Assembly (NCBI RefSeq): GCF_021130785.1
Contig: NW_025777440.1
Span: 1-64,000, forward strand
From: Homalodisca vitripennis
Taxonomy: Eukaryota; Arthropoda; Insecta; Hemiptera; Cicadellidae
Reading direction: 5' to 3'
DNA: 64,000 bases
Position numbers and translations under genes: made by a program. Each line of letters opens with the position of its first letter. Position 1 is the stretch's first letter. The notes beneath the pieces are model-generated. The model saw nothing but the letters and a program-made list of their open reading frames with translations. It did no database searches and was not told where the DNA came from. Shown in pieces: positions 44,389 through 57,100 of the stretch.

Positions 44389-46043
44389 GTTTTTCTCCAT
44401 TATCTAAAAAAACTCCCTAGACTAATGTTACTGAGGTTTTCCATAAACATTTCGTATGGCCCCTATTTAACATTTAAAGCCTTATTCCTTATTTCCTAAA
44501 AACTCTAAGGACTACAAGTTTATGTCCCATATGTGTCTAAAGTTGTGAAAAATCAAGGTTCTGTAATCCAAGTACAAAACAACAAGCAATGCTAACAATC
44601 CAAAGACCACATATATACACAGAACACACTCACAAAAGACATAAAAATTTTAATCTTGTCTATGCATAGTCTAACCACTAAAAAACCGGATGTATTGTTT
44701 AAAAACTGTAGATCTCTAAAACTAAAAGTAACACACTGGAAGGAAGATGAACAATGCGAGAAATTACCAAATGACGTATAATTTAGGGAATTATTCTTTA
44801 TCTATAATCCTTAATCATAATCTCATATATTATATATATAAGTGATGTTCCTATCGATAATTTATCACAAGAATTTTATCCTGGTGTTGCACAAATTCAA
44901 TAGAGTTATGAAAATTGGCCTATGAAAATTTTAAAAAAACTCGCTCTTAATGAGAAATTAGTTGTCCAGTTGCGCCACCTATGAATAGTATTTAAGAGAT
45001 CCTACAAATTTGAAGAATTTGCTTAGTAAGGCCCAAAATTCATGTGTAGAAAAAATTATGTAGAATTTATCTTTTGGGCTGTGGAACCTGTGTAATAATA
45101 CCACTTGTGGTATTTCGCAAAATGTTATGGATAAGACCGATAAATTCCAAAGTAGTGGTCACTAAAAAAAACTAATCCATTAGCTGGTTAAATTGGACTG
45201 TACCTCCAACAAATTCAATTTACCAGTCTAAACCTGTAGGTTTTTGGTCCCAAGGACTACATTGGGGCCAAAACCTTAAAATTCTTTGCGGGTATGAATG
45301 AACCGTGTCACGACGTTTTTTCTTAATCAATTCACAAAGACGACCAAGAAAAACCCATAGCCTTACCCGCTATTCACCATAACAAAAGCTCTTGAAGGAT
45401 TGTTACAAACTCAAAGCTGTAAGCAAAATTAACTCCTTGTGAAAACAGACTCTAGAAATGATTTAAATTTAAGGGAATAATGAATTGGCACACCAACTAA
45501 TATTAAAATCAAAACAAATCATCATGGACTAAAACCTTGCGCTAAATTATGTCTTTTCACACTTGAATTAATTAGATTGTGATACAAAATTTACCCTAAA
45601 TTCAAAATTATATTATATAATATATTATATTATATTATGTTATTATTGTTAAATTTAACAACTAATCAACAACTTGTTTACATCGTCAAAATTGCTATTT
45701 ACATTTAGAATGTTTATTATCAGGTGTTTCTTCTTTTGTTTTTGTTTATTTTATTCTGTGTCTATTAAGTGTTATCTAGAAAAGGTTGTAATTACAATGA
45801 AAATATTGTACAAAATAATTGCTAGTTTTCTTTTGAACTGCTTTTAAGAGGGAACTATAATTAAATTACAGACCGACCCTTGATTTTTTCACAGCTTTAA
45901 GGACACATATGGGGACATAACTTGTAGTCCTTAGAGTTTTAGAAATAAGGAAATTGGCTATATATGTTAAATAGGGTCCATACGAATCGTTTATGGAGAA
46001 AACCTCAGTTAACATTAGTCTAGGAGATTTTAGGTAAGGAGTA
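44389..46043. repeat. Inverted repeat arms around ~1.3 kb
   Basis: Bases 44389-44562 are the reverse complement of about 45872-46043, with scattered differences. Both arms derive from the single sequence at 8745-8900 in copy A, so the arms arose by an inverted duplication rather than as terminal repeats of a known transposon. No transposase frame is visible in the loop. Confidence 0.7.
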
Positions 46044-46118
46044 AACACAACACACATGCGTTTAATATGGGTACAGTTAGATGAATTATATAATAGTATA
46101 AATTATTTCACACTTTAG

Positions 46119-47430
46119 TGTCTCAAACCCCAAAAACCCCTTAAAAGCTAAAAACCGTACCCCCTTTTTAAAAAATAATAAAAACCAATGGATTAACCCC
46201 CCCCACCCCCCCCCCCCCCACCCGGCATATGTGTTTACCGGGGTAATTGGATATTCCTAAAATTGGTTGCGGGGAGAATTTTAGTGTTGAAGGGTGTTGG
46301 TCAAATTTTTAAAAGGGGCCCATTGAAAGCGTGTTAAACCCTGTAAATTTTTTTTTTTTAGGATTAATCCGGGGCGGTGTAAACTGGTGAAAAGACTTCG
46401 GCGGGGGTGGCATAATTCCTTTTAAAAACCCCTTAACTATAAAAAATCGTTCAAAATTTAGGGTCTTGACAGCCTTAATAGGTATGGAAATTATTAAATA
46501 AGCGTTAGTGGTTTTTTCTCAGATTGAGTGGTTAAATGTTAACAACAAGTTCATTGAGTTAAGATTATTTCAGGAAAATTTCTTAAAATAATAAATTAAT
46601 CTTTCCCGTTAAAAGTTTGTCGGTCAGTTTTATTTTTACTTTTAATGAAATACTTTTCCTGAGGGGGTACGTATCGTAAATAAACCTGTCATTAAAAAGG
46701 GTTATAATGAATTGGGCATTCACTTTTTCCCCCCCTTTCTGTGTAATGTTTTATCTGCCGAACTTTAAAAATTTTAGGGGCCCCGAACATAAAACCCTTG
46801 TTTTCCCATTATTAATTGTTCCTAAATACTTAAAAACATTAATAAATAAATTAAAGGAATTATTTTGAAATTTGGAGGAAAAGCGCACCCACAATTCTTC
46901 GTTTAATTGAAACCTTTATTTTTCTGTTTTTAAACTAAAATTTGTTTGTTTACTAATCTTTAAAAATTTGGGTATGATTCAGCTCCCAAGGATTTTGAGC
47001 CTTGCCACTTTTATGGAAACTACTTCCATTATGTATTTTAAACGTTTACCTTTATGGAAGTCTATAAAGACGTGATTTAAGGGGACAAAGGGGGTTAGGT
47101 TAAAATACAGAAAATTAAATATTTCTTTACGTCTTGAATGCAATTCTCTTCTAGATAAAATTCTTTACACCTCTGAATAAATCTTTAAGTATATTAATTA
47201 CGTATGTTATTTGCACTACTGGTTAAAAAAAAAATTAAATCAAAGTTTTCAACATTTGTTTCTGGCTTTTCCGTAATAAAAATATCACTATATATCAAAA
47301 ATAAGAGGAGGGATAATATTGGGTGGAGATTATTTATTTTGAGGGTTAATGTATCATGAAACTAAATAAACTAAGTTGTGCAAAAATTTTTAAAATATTA
47401 TACTCGAAAAAAGGGGGTTGATTTAATTTT
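46119..47430. other. Low-complexity, probably low-quality sequence
   Basis: Dense C, A, G and T homopolymers, including a poly-C/A-C tract at about 46197-46223, unlike anything else in the window. No coding frame survives. It follows directly on the error-rich copy B block. Confidence 0.6.
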
Positions 47431-47574
47431 GTGGTAAGAAAAAAATTTCTTTATAAAATCATGTGCCCAAGATGCCCGACATACTATATTGGATCTACAG
47501 AAAAAAAAAATTTAGATAACGATGGAAGGTCCACCGATAGGACTTCAGCTTTAAACAAGAAACAAAAGTTTTAA
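47431..47574 (+). pseudogene. GIY-YIG endonuclease fragment, Penelope-like element remnant
   Basis: A short open stretch reads LYKIMCPRCPTYYIGSTEK and then decays before a TAA at 47572-47574. The pattern YKIxCxxCxxxYIGxT is that of the GIY-YIG nuclease domain at the C-terminus of Penelope-like retroelements. No reverse transcriptase is visible upstream, so this is an isolated remnant. A short motif in noisy sequence gives only moderate support. Confidence 0.4.
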
Positions 47575-48084
47575 TTATCCGTGGGAAAAAACATTGACGG
47601 CTTTTGAAACTTTATTAAAAGTAAAAACCTATAGTACTATAAAATAATTAAAAAAATTAACAATGAAGAAATCTTGTTTTGTTACAGAATCTGAATTTCC
47701 TACTGGTAAGTATTTTTGTAATTAATTTAAATTATCTAAAAGACCATCACAAAAATATAAAAAAGGTTAAGACATTTAAATTATGATCGGGTTTTTTTAT
47801 CTGTTTATATTATATATTTTTGGTTTTGTGCTTTTATTGTTCATTTGTCTTTAAGATACTATAAGCGAAATAGAGTACGGTAGCCCTTAATTTGCTGGCC
47901 TTATCTACACACAAGAAATGGGGACGCACGCACACACGCTTACACACTTGTTTTATTTTGTAAAATAATCAATGTGATGAATGAAGTGTCATGTATTAGT
48001 ATAGTGTGCGTGAATCAATAAATGAATTTCTTTAATCACAAGCACATGCAGTGTATATTCAAAAAATACGCAAAGGTACTTAAC

Positions 48085-48125
48085 TATAATAATAATAATA
48101 ACCTCTTTATTGAGTCCTTATTAGG
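48085..48125 (-). mobile_element. Possible LINE 3' end
   Basis: On the minus strand AATAAAGAGG is followed by a (TTA)n-type run (ATAATAATAATAATAACCTC on the plus strand), which resembles the 3' terminus of an insect non-LTR element. Any element body upstream is unrecognisable. Confidence 0.3.
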
Positions 48126-51100
48126 CTTATTGAGTCGGATGGATTTTAAACTTTAACGTAATACGATACAGATAATTACGGTAATTGGTACTAACGACCA
48201 GTGGGAAACATTGTGTAACCTCTAGGCTGTGTGTTGAATAATCACAACGGGTAATATGCGCTTAGATCCAATACTTTCGTAGCTCCGCATATATGCTAAT
48301 GTATACATGAAATTTATAATAGTAAGAAATAGATAGTATTACAATGACTGTTCTTCTGGTATACAGTAAAGGACTAAGGATATAAACCCAGTTTCCTATT
48401 ATACTTCGTTTGTAGATTGGAAATACTATAAACATGAAATATTCTGAGAATACAGAGGTAATACACGAAACGATAACATTTTTATGACTAACAAACGTTG
48501 AGTATAACATTTACTTTTACATTTCTGTACATCAGTTCGTATTAGACGATTGATCAATCCACGTACAAATATAGGGCGATTTTACTGAGATATGCATAAA
48601 CAGTAGGAGCTCTCATTTTCAGCAATATGAAAATAATGAAAAAAAAAGTAATATAAACCTGGGGTCACGGAAAGTGGCTTTGTTAGCGAGTTACGGATAG
48701 CTAAAGAAATTTCGCCCGGATTATCAGCTCACCATGTAAAACGAGATCTTCCTGAAATTCTGGTAAAGAAAGATTACGGAAGCGGAGTTCAATAGTTTTT
48801 TCTTATGGTTTGGATCTAATAACATTTTGAAATAAAACATGATTATAGAAACTGTAAAACGGTTCAATTTTTGAGAAAACACTAAAGAAAAAAATAAGTC
48901 ACTTCCGTAGCCCAACAGGGCTATTCCTTTAATTGTGATTGCGTGAAAACTTCATTACTACGTCTAAGAAGCGCCTTAACGGGAATTAATTTTAGTCTCA
49001 TAGTTCTTTTCTCCATTCCAGTCCCGTATGATGCAAAAATCTAACGTGTAGTAATGATCTGGTGACATGGGTGGGCCAGTGTAACAGAACCTCCCAGAGC
49101 CGAACATTTTATTTGGAAACCTGGTGATTCAGATTAAGTGGGAAACAGTATTTGAAAAATGTGGCGATGTGTCATGATTTTGGTGAAATAATAAATTGTG
49201 TGTCATCACGTTTTGCAAGAGTAAACATATTCTCTAATGTTTTTCTTTAAGAAACTGTAATGTATATCTGACCCCTGTTTAACGCGCATTGGGGAAAAAT
49301 AAACGTTCCAATTTGAAGATCATGAATAATAACCGCTACCACACTTTTAAATGCTAAAACGCTGTAAAAAGTTACGCCCAAATGTTTATTTTAGAATTTT
49401 CCTTCTGTCCATGAATATTGGAAGAGTGGTTGAATACTAAGTAAGAGTGATCATGTGACACAACAAACCCTAAAAAATCCAACAATAGACTCAGAAGAGT
49501 CCGCTGAATAAGTGTTTAAACAAAAAAGCAGTACCACCAAGTTCGATGGACCATGTCTCCACCTGGATAAATATATGAACTGAGAAATAAGAGAAAAAAA
49601 AGGGTGTTGGTTTGAGTAAATTTTTATATACTAATAATAGAAGATAACCCTGTCATGGGGCTAAAACAACATCCCAACATAGATCGCCCTACCAAGAGGT
49701 TAATTCTAAAATTAAAATAATTTTGTCTTCTTAATAACTAAAATTTTTCCATTGAAAATATTTATACTCTGAATTGGTTTACTATAATTTACGTGTTTTT
49801 TAAATCTTACAACACTATTAATATGTTCGATATAAAACTTTCCGGATGATATGCTGGCTGTGAATTAGGGGTTTATAAATAACAAAAGTTTTAAAATGGA
49901 CACTCCAAAACGCCCATTCCATGTCAGTGTGATTTTGAAAATGCAAAACAAAAAACGAGTTATTAGGTGCGCAAAGTTTTTGATCTATTTTTACACTTGA
50001 ACATGGCACCTCTGTCAACAGCCAAAGTCCCTACACTTTGCTACAAAGCGGAGAAGCTGTGCCTGCTGCCTACTTGGTGGTGAACTGTGCACAGTTTAAA
50101 TAGATCAATGTGGCGTCACACCACAACTAGACAAGTGCTACTCCGCTGACTGGATGGACACACAACAGTTTTTAAATTTGTGTCACCTACAAGTAAATTA
50201 TCACCGATTCTATGCATTGCACCACTTAAAGCGACAATATTTCTCTATATATTAACATAGCTTTAGTAATCAGCTTAATACCATATATATTATTGGAATC
50301 ATAATTTATAATTAAAAGGACATGGTTTAAGTCAAGGTGTACAGCATAGAACTTGAAATCTTAATCTTAATATTCACGTTGATCCATATATACAAATGAT
50401 TTTTGTGTAATCACCATCAATGAGTGTTTTAAAACAGTTATAGTTCGTTCCAATTCTTTCTAAATTAAGTTCATACATTGTATACAAACGCTGAAGTAAA
50501 AATGACAGAAAAATTTCTGAAAACTTAGTGAGTTTCGGTTTTTGTATTATTTAAAAATAAGAACATGCAAATATTGTGATTACTCCATTAAAAAATATAA
50601 CGAATATAAATACTAAAAAATATATAGGTACAATTTGTGGTATTTTTGACAAATAATAAATCAAAAGAATACAAATCGTTAAATGTAACATAATTAACCA
50701 CACGTTGGATTGACATAGGGAATGTACTTACGATGTAACCTCCTTGGGTGTCACACCGTAACTATGATGTGTTTATAACCTCCGACGTACTGTGATTACA
50801 TAATTCTGTAGCTAAACCATAGGTCATATAATAATAGTGAACGCTTTTTTCCTACATATACCAAAACATTTTTTGGAATAATTGTAAATACAAATCGTAA
50901 ACAGTTTAATAATACATGGTTTAACGACGCTCTAACCGTATCAGAAGTTTGATAATTATGTTATATATAGAGAGTTACATGGCAAGGATTGAAGTAAGGT
51001 ATTTTTGAACAATAGTGATCATCACAGTTCTAAAAATTGTGTGCTAGAACCTTGAAAATGTATTATAGCTTGAAGATTAGATGATGATATAAGTAAAAAA

Positions 51101-54100
51101 TCTTAATGAAAATAATTAATATATTACTCTAAATACAACAATAACTGCCAATAAAATAAGACTAAAAAGATCATCGGAAAATTCAAGAGTTTTATAACCA
51201 AAATTAAATTAGATACGTTTAAAATCTTGCAATATGCTACAAATGTGTTTTGTCAAAAAAATAATTGTCATTTATTTACTCTCAAAAGTCAAAATTGGTA
51301 ATATGTTTTACTTCGCACCCAAATAAATTTAAGATACCAATTTGATTACTGTAATTAAGATATTATTGTCAAAATAAAACTCAAGATACAAAAAGTTGAG
51401 TTGTAGTTTATGTTCCTGAACCACGTATAATTTTATTATTAATATCCAGCATATTCTAGTTTTAAAAATGTTTGGATTTGGTTTTACGAGAACAAGTAAA
51501 CAACCAACTAAGAGTAAGTGGGTTTATTGGTGAAATTAACCATAGCTAGCTCTGAAACGAAATTGTCCTCATAATTTTAGATACCAAAACAAAAAATTTT
51601 TAGTTTCGACAATGCTGTTTCGGTAATTCTTAATATTGCTTTATGCAGTTCCTTAGCAGTGGAGAATGAAAACACATGTGTTCGTCCCCCAGTAAGGTTT
51701 TAAGCTACAAATTTGCTGTCCTAATGAAACATTGCTGTATTGCCTTATGGAGACTAGTTAAAAGCATGATTCTTTAGTTTAGAATTGACATGCCTCTTCG
51801 AATATTTAACATAAAGAAAATACTGAGTTTATATAAATATATCATCTTGAGTTTTAAAATAATAAAAAAAATTATTTGACATTAATTGCTTGTTTCATCT
51901 GTATATCAAAATATTTATTGTAAAAAATTTTTAAAAACCTTATTCTGTTTTTCCCCCTGAATAATTAAAATTCCTACGGAAACAGATGAAAAAACTAGAT
52001 TTTTGGAAGACAACAGGGGTACTCGTGAGATATGTTATTGCAAACTTAGTTTTCTGTTTACATCCAAATCTTTAACTTACTTCCACTTAAAGAGTAAAAA
52101 ATTGTAACCCTTCTTAAATTCTGTCGTGGCAAATGAATTGCATTTTTTATATGAATATTTTTTATATCAATAATAAAAATTCCTAATTTTTTAAAACATG
52201 TACAATATAGAAAACTTGTTTCAAATTGTTGGTTAAAGATTTAGTTTGGGGTTTAAAATTGTGCTTTGAGTTATGTCCATTAATACAATATGCTGAGAAG
52301 CAATAAAATTTAACGAATTAAAACATATAGAAACGAGCGAATTAAGCCAATAAGGAATAAAAAATAATATGCTGACTGAGGGTTTTTTTTGTAAATAATC
52401 CAATAAATTCCCTATCTAGTAATTCGTCCACATTCAATTTAAAGTTTTTCAGGAACGTTTATAGATTTCAAACGTAAAAAAGGTCTATAAAAAGTAAATA
52501 TATAAACTCTGGAGGTATTTTATAGTTCTACATTGAAATATTAGTTTACATTTTTAGTTGTCCTCACTCCCCCAAGTTTTAAGTAATGCCAATAGTTAGT
52601 AAGTTTTTGTAAGCATAATATAAAAATGAATCGCTAATTAAAAACTAATTTTTGAAAGTAAACACACAAAACAAGTTTTATTTGGTTTTCCTATAATAAA
52701 GAAAAATTAAAAAATATTTAAAACACTTAATTAAATTGTTTTTAAGTACTAAAATCCAGACAATTTAAATTTTGATTGATTCTATTTTCAAATTTTTTTA
52801 GAGAATTATATTTCATACAAAAGAAAAACTACTGGCAATTTTATAAAATAAATACGGTACCAATATACAATAATTTTAAAGATTAGATTTTCAAGAAAAT
52901 AAGGTTTTATTTGACAAATCGCCAAACCAATTTGGTCAAAGATGAGACAGAGGTTAAGGCAAATACAAGGTGGCAGAAAAATGCTTTCCAAATAAATCTG
53001 ATTAGGGATGATGCTGGTTTGAATAGGCATGAGATAAGACATGGCCTTTAGACATTTTGAGTTACTCTTACCGTTTTCTGTAAAAATCATACCAAATAAG
53101 ATAGTTTGAATAATAATTCTAAATATACCAACATATGTATTTCACGTAAATACCGGTTAAAATAACTAATATAAATAAAAAAATCCATCTAATCACACTA
53201 AACAAATTTACATATTTCATAATGAATAACTTAACATTTTTTTATATATAAGAGTCCAAAATCTTTAATTTTGATTTAACGTGAATTATAATACCTTTCC
53301 CTAGAATATAATTATTTATCTCAGACAAATTACGAATAACAATAATCAAAAACAAATTTATTCAATTTTAACACACAAGCGTTTACACAATAGATGGTAG
53401 TAATGGAAACTAATACTATAGAAAAATTATATACCTCTGACATGGTGCTGTTTATGGAGCAGTTTTGGGGTAAGTTGTGTATTGGTTATTATGACCTCCA
53501 TAATTGTCAAAGTAATATGGAGCCCACAATCAACAGTAGTTTCGCTATACATCAAGAAGAGCCTCACTGCTACAGGTTGTGTTTTTAAATTCTCATAGTA
53601 AAAAGAGCTTAATTGGTGATTAGTAATATGTTCGGTTACATGAGTCACTAAGAAAATGGATTTTTTTCAAAGCCAAACACACCAAGAACTATACTGGAAG
53701 GAAAGAAGGATTGCCAGTTTAACATTTGTTCTGAGCATTTGATCGTGTATCTCTGTTCAGTGTAAAATGCAATGATTGCATTGTAGCAAATTGTTAGAAG
53801 CTTTGTTTTTTTCATTAGTTTGATATAAGAGTTTCCATTATCCTCAAACCGCTTCTGTGACGGGAGTTACAATTGGGCCCCTCATGATCCGATGCAGTAT
53901 TTATCCACAGAAACTAAATACTGACACGTCCATCAGCGAACATATTGGAGACTGTACCTTTCCATCCATAACATAAATGCCGTTAATGTACAATATGAAA
54001 AATAAAGGATAGATTTATGCAGCCCTGAGGAAGCTTCTTGTTCCATGTGATTTATAAAAGAGGTAAGAGGTGACCTCGGATAGGATTATTTTATCCTGTA

Positions 54101-57100
54101 TACCGTGTTGTCATTCCAGACAAAAAATAAATTGAATCCAGTCGAGAGTTCAGTTTTTCCTCTTACCTCATAATGAGTGAAGTTTTTTTACGGAATAACA
54201 GTATCTTTTTAAACAATCGACAAGTCCTGGATGTCGGAAAACAGAATCCAACGTCCTTATTCTACCCCAACCAGTGAGCTGAAAAGACGAATTGAAAAAA
54301 TAATAAAGGGCGATAACTGCTGAAGAGTTTCACCTGCAAGAAACCATGTTGATTGTTCGTTTTCAAGAACAACACGGACTTTCATAACAAGGATAGACTG
54401 GATGGAGAAAAGGGTAAGAATGACCTTGCTCAATCCACGCTTTGGAAAAATTGTAGTATCTAACAGAGACAGGCGGATAAAATTGACATAATATCCACCT
54501 TTTAGATGAATCGATGAATATACTTCAACGTAGAATTGAAAAACATCCCTATTCTACAAAGAATTGTTTATGGAACTTGACAATCCAGGGAGAAGCCAGA
54601 CCATCTTACAACAGAAAAACTCATCAAAGAAAGGACGATATGCTGGATAGCCAGCCACCCGGAGTATTTTGTTTTTAGGGAGAAGAGTGAAAGGACTTTC
54701 AGAAGCCATTTTTTTATATTTGTTTATGAGATTCTTTTATTCAATCTAATCGTTACACATTACACACATGTTTTGGTAAATTTGAATGACATCAAATTTG
54801 GATGACACTTATAAGACCATTCAATAATACCCTGTTTTTAAAACGAATAAGTGGAAGGGTGAAAAAACTGCGCAAAAAAATCAAGTGCCGTCTTACACTG
54901 ACATCCGTGTCGATTTAGAGAGACACTACTGAGTTATGTGTTTTCATCATCAAACCTTTCGCCTGACACAAAGGTTGAACCACTATGAGACATTTAATAA
55001 CACCAATGTTTTAAACACGAAGAGCTAATCCTATAAAAGAGTCCTATATTTGACTATTTAGTAATTACTTGACTTAAATAATGTTATTTATTATAATATG
55101 TTTAGGGGTAATTTACTTGATTCAATTTTAGGTACATGCGTAGCGAAAACAGACTCGTTTTTATCTTGAGAGGGAGAACTCGCGTTGTAAGTTAAAACGA
55201 TTTTTAAAATATTCAATCAATATTCCAATTAAATTAAAGGACAGGTCTTATATATGTTTGTTACAATATATCTTCTTATCTTTTCAACAACTATTTTCAA
55301 ATAAACCGGTGGTAAAAAATGCATTTAAAAATTAATTTGTTTAGTTTATTTTATGGTGAAGTTTTTGAGTCGAATATAGATTTATTTCATCGACTCATAA
55401 TATTAATTATGCCCTGGTAACACATAGTTTACTAAAGTAAACATCTTACCAGATATCATAACACACTTAACAAACGTGTATTATGTACGCAATTATGCAA
55501 GAGACAACTTGTGGCATTTTGCTGTACCGTTTGAATACAAAGTTAACTACCCGAACTGGTAGAAACAAAATAAGTGCCCGGAGAATAAAGATTTCAGCCA
55601 GTTTATCATTTACTGACACCAATAAGAACTTCTGGAAAATAACGTTAGAAAACGATGGCAAGTTTGAATCTTCGCTTGATCGTGAATTAGCAAGGACACA
55701 TTAAAGCAGTGGGAACAAAATCAAATCCCCGACGTAGATATTTCTTTCGAACTTACATATAAAAAAAGATTTCGAGAGATGTAGTGTTGTGGATTTGAGA
55801 AATACTAATCACTACTGGGCTCGTGAGTAGTTAATTAACCTTTGAATAAAACTTGATTTCAGTCCTAAATACTAGTTAACATTTATTATGGGTTACAACC
55901 TTTTGTAATAAATTTTGTTCTAGTGATTAAAAAATGAAAAATTAGTATTTCGGGCTTTTTGGTATTAATTCATACGTACGTATGTCATAAAACAAAAAAT
56001 TTAGCACACTAATTTTCGAGTATTGGGGGAAAATTTTATAGTTTCACTAAAAATTTTTGAAAAACTCCTAAGAAATGGAAAAAAATTGCTGATATGGAAC
56101 TTTTCCATGCTATACCAAATAGGTTTAAAAACACATGTGACATAGGTATAGTCGAAGAATGTCAAGAAATGTATGTGAACGAATACAAGCAACAATCCAA
56201 CAGCAAGCATCAATTGTTCCTTGGACCTAAGAGAGCATCGACCTAATGAAGAAATGAACAATGCACAGTAAACAAATGAGCACAAAAACAACACACATTC
56301 ACTCGCTTCAAGGGTAGTTTGAAAAGACTGCGGAGAAGGATTGGTAGGGATAAAGGGCAAATGCTTATCATCCACATGTTTCGTCTTGGCCTTGCAAATG
56401 CCATTGGTGCGTGTAGGAGTTTTATATTTGTAGATAGTTTGTTTGACAATTAAAATTTGGCTTTTTAGGATATTTTACTTTTTGGACAGTAAAAAATAGA
56501 TTAAGAATAAATATATCAATGCTAACACTCAAGGCCTTTGCACTATTTGCAATTGCAATTTTGCATAAAATTAAGGGTACCAATTTTATTCTTTTAATAA
56601 AAACCTTAAAAAATTTGTACTTTTACTTCGTGCTAAATGTCACCTTGCAAGACCCGCTGTCCTACTAATCATCGGGTCTTGTCTAAATCTGTCCAATATT
56701 TGTTTCTTTCGTTAGTTTCAAATCCAACGCTACTACCCGCCCAAACTCACCTTCACTCCTTGTGTACAAATCCACCGTTTCCTAGTAAACGCTGATGTAA
56801 CCTTATGGGAATTCGCCGTACAGGATATCGAACAGTGGCACCCCGTAATTGAGTCGCACTACTATTTATCCACCATTACAGAAACTATACACAAAATGCA
56901 TTTTCTGGATATTACTGATTTGGTATCGACATATTGAAATCACCTGCCAACCTAGTAAATGACCCCAAATCCAGTACAAATAAAAATTATAAAATATATC
57001 ATTGGTGGCAGACCTTATCTCATGATAAGATGGGGCAGTCCAGAAAATGTTAAGTTAGTGCATAAATATCCTTACATGTCCGTTTTAAACATCATAGTAT

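Larger units (their letters stand above)
43473..46118. repeat. Duplicated locus, copy B (part 2), rearranged
   Basis: Left part matches 7698-8450 directly. Then 44389-44840 matches 8900-8519 in reverse. About 1 kb of other AT-rich DNA follows (44840-45868), and 45872-46118 matches 8745-8985 directly. Compared with copy A it carries many single-base insertions, mostly lengthening homopolymers, which is the pattern of unpolished long-read sequence. Confidence 0.85.

Noticed and set aside
44389..46043. DNA transposon with long terminal inverted repeats
   Set aside because: Arms derive from single-copy locus sequence at 8745-8900 and there is no transposase frame in the loop.
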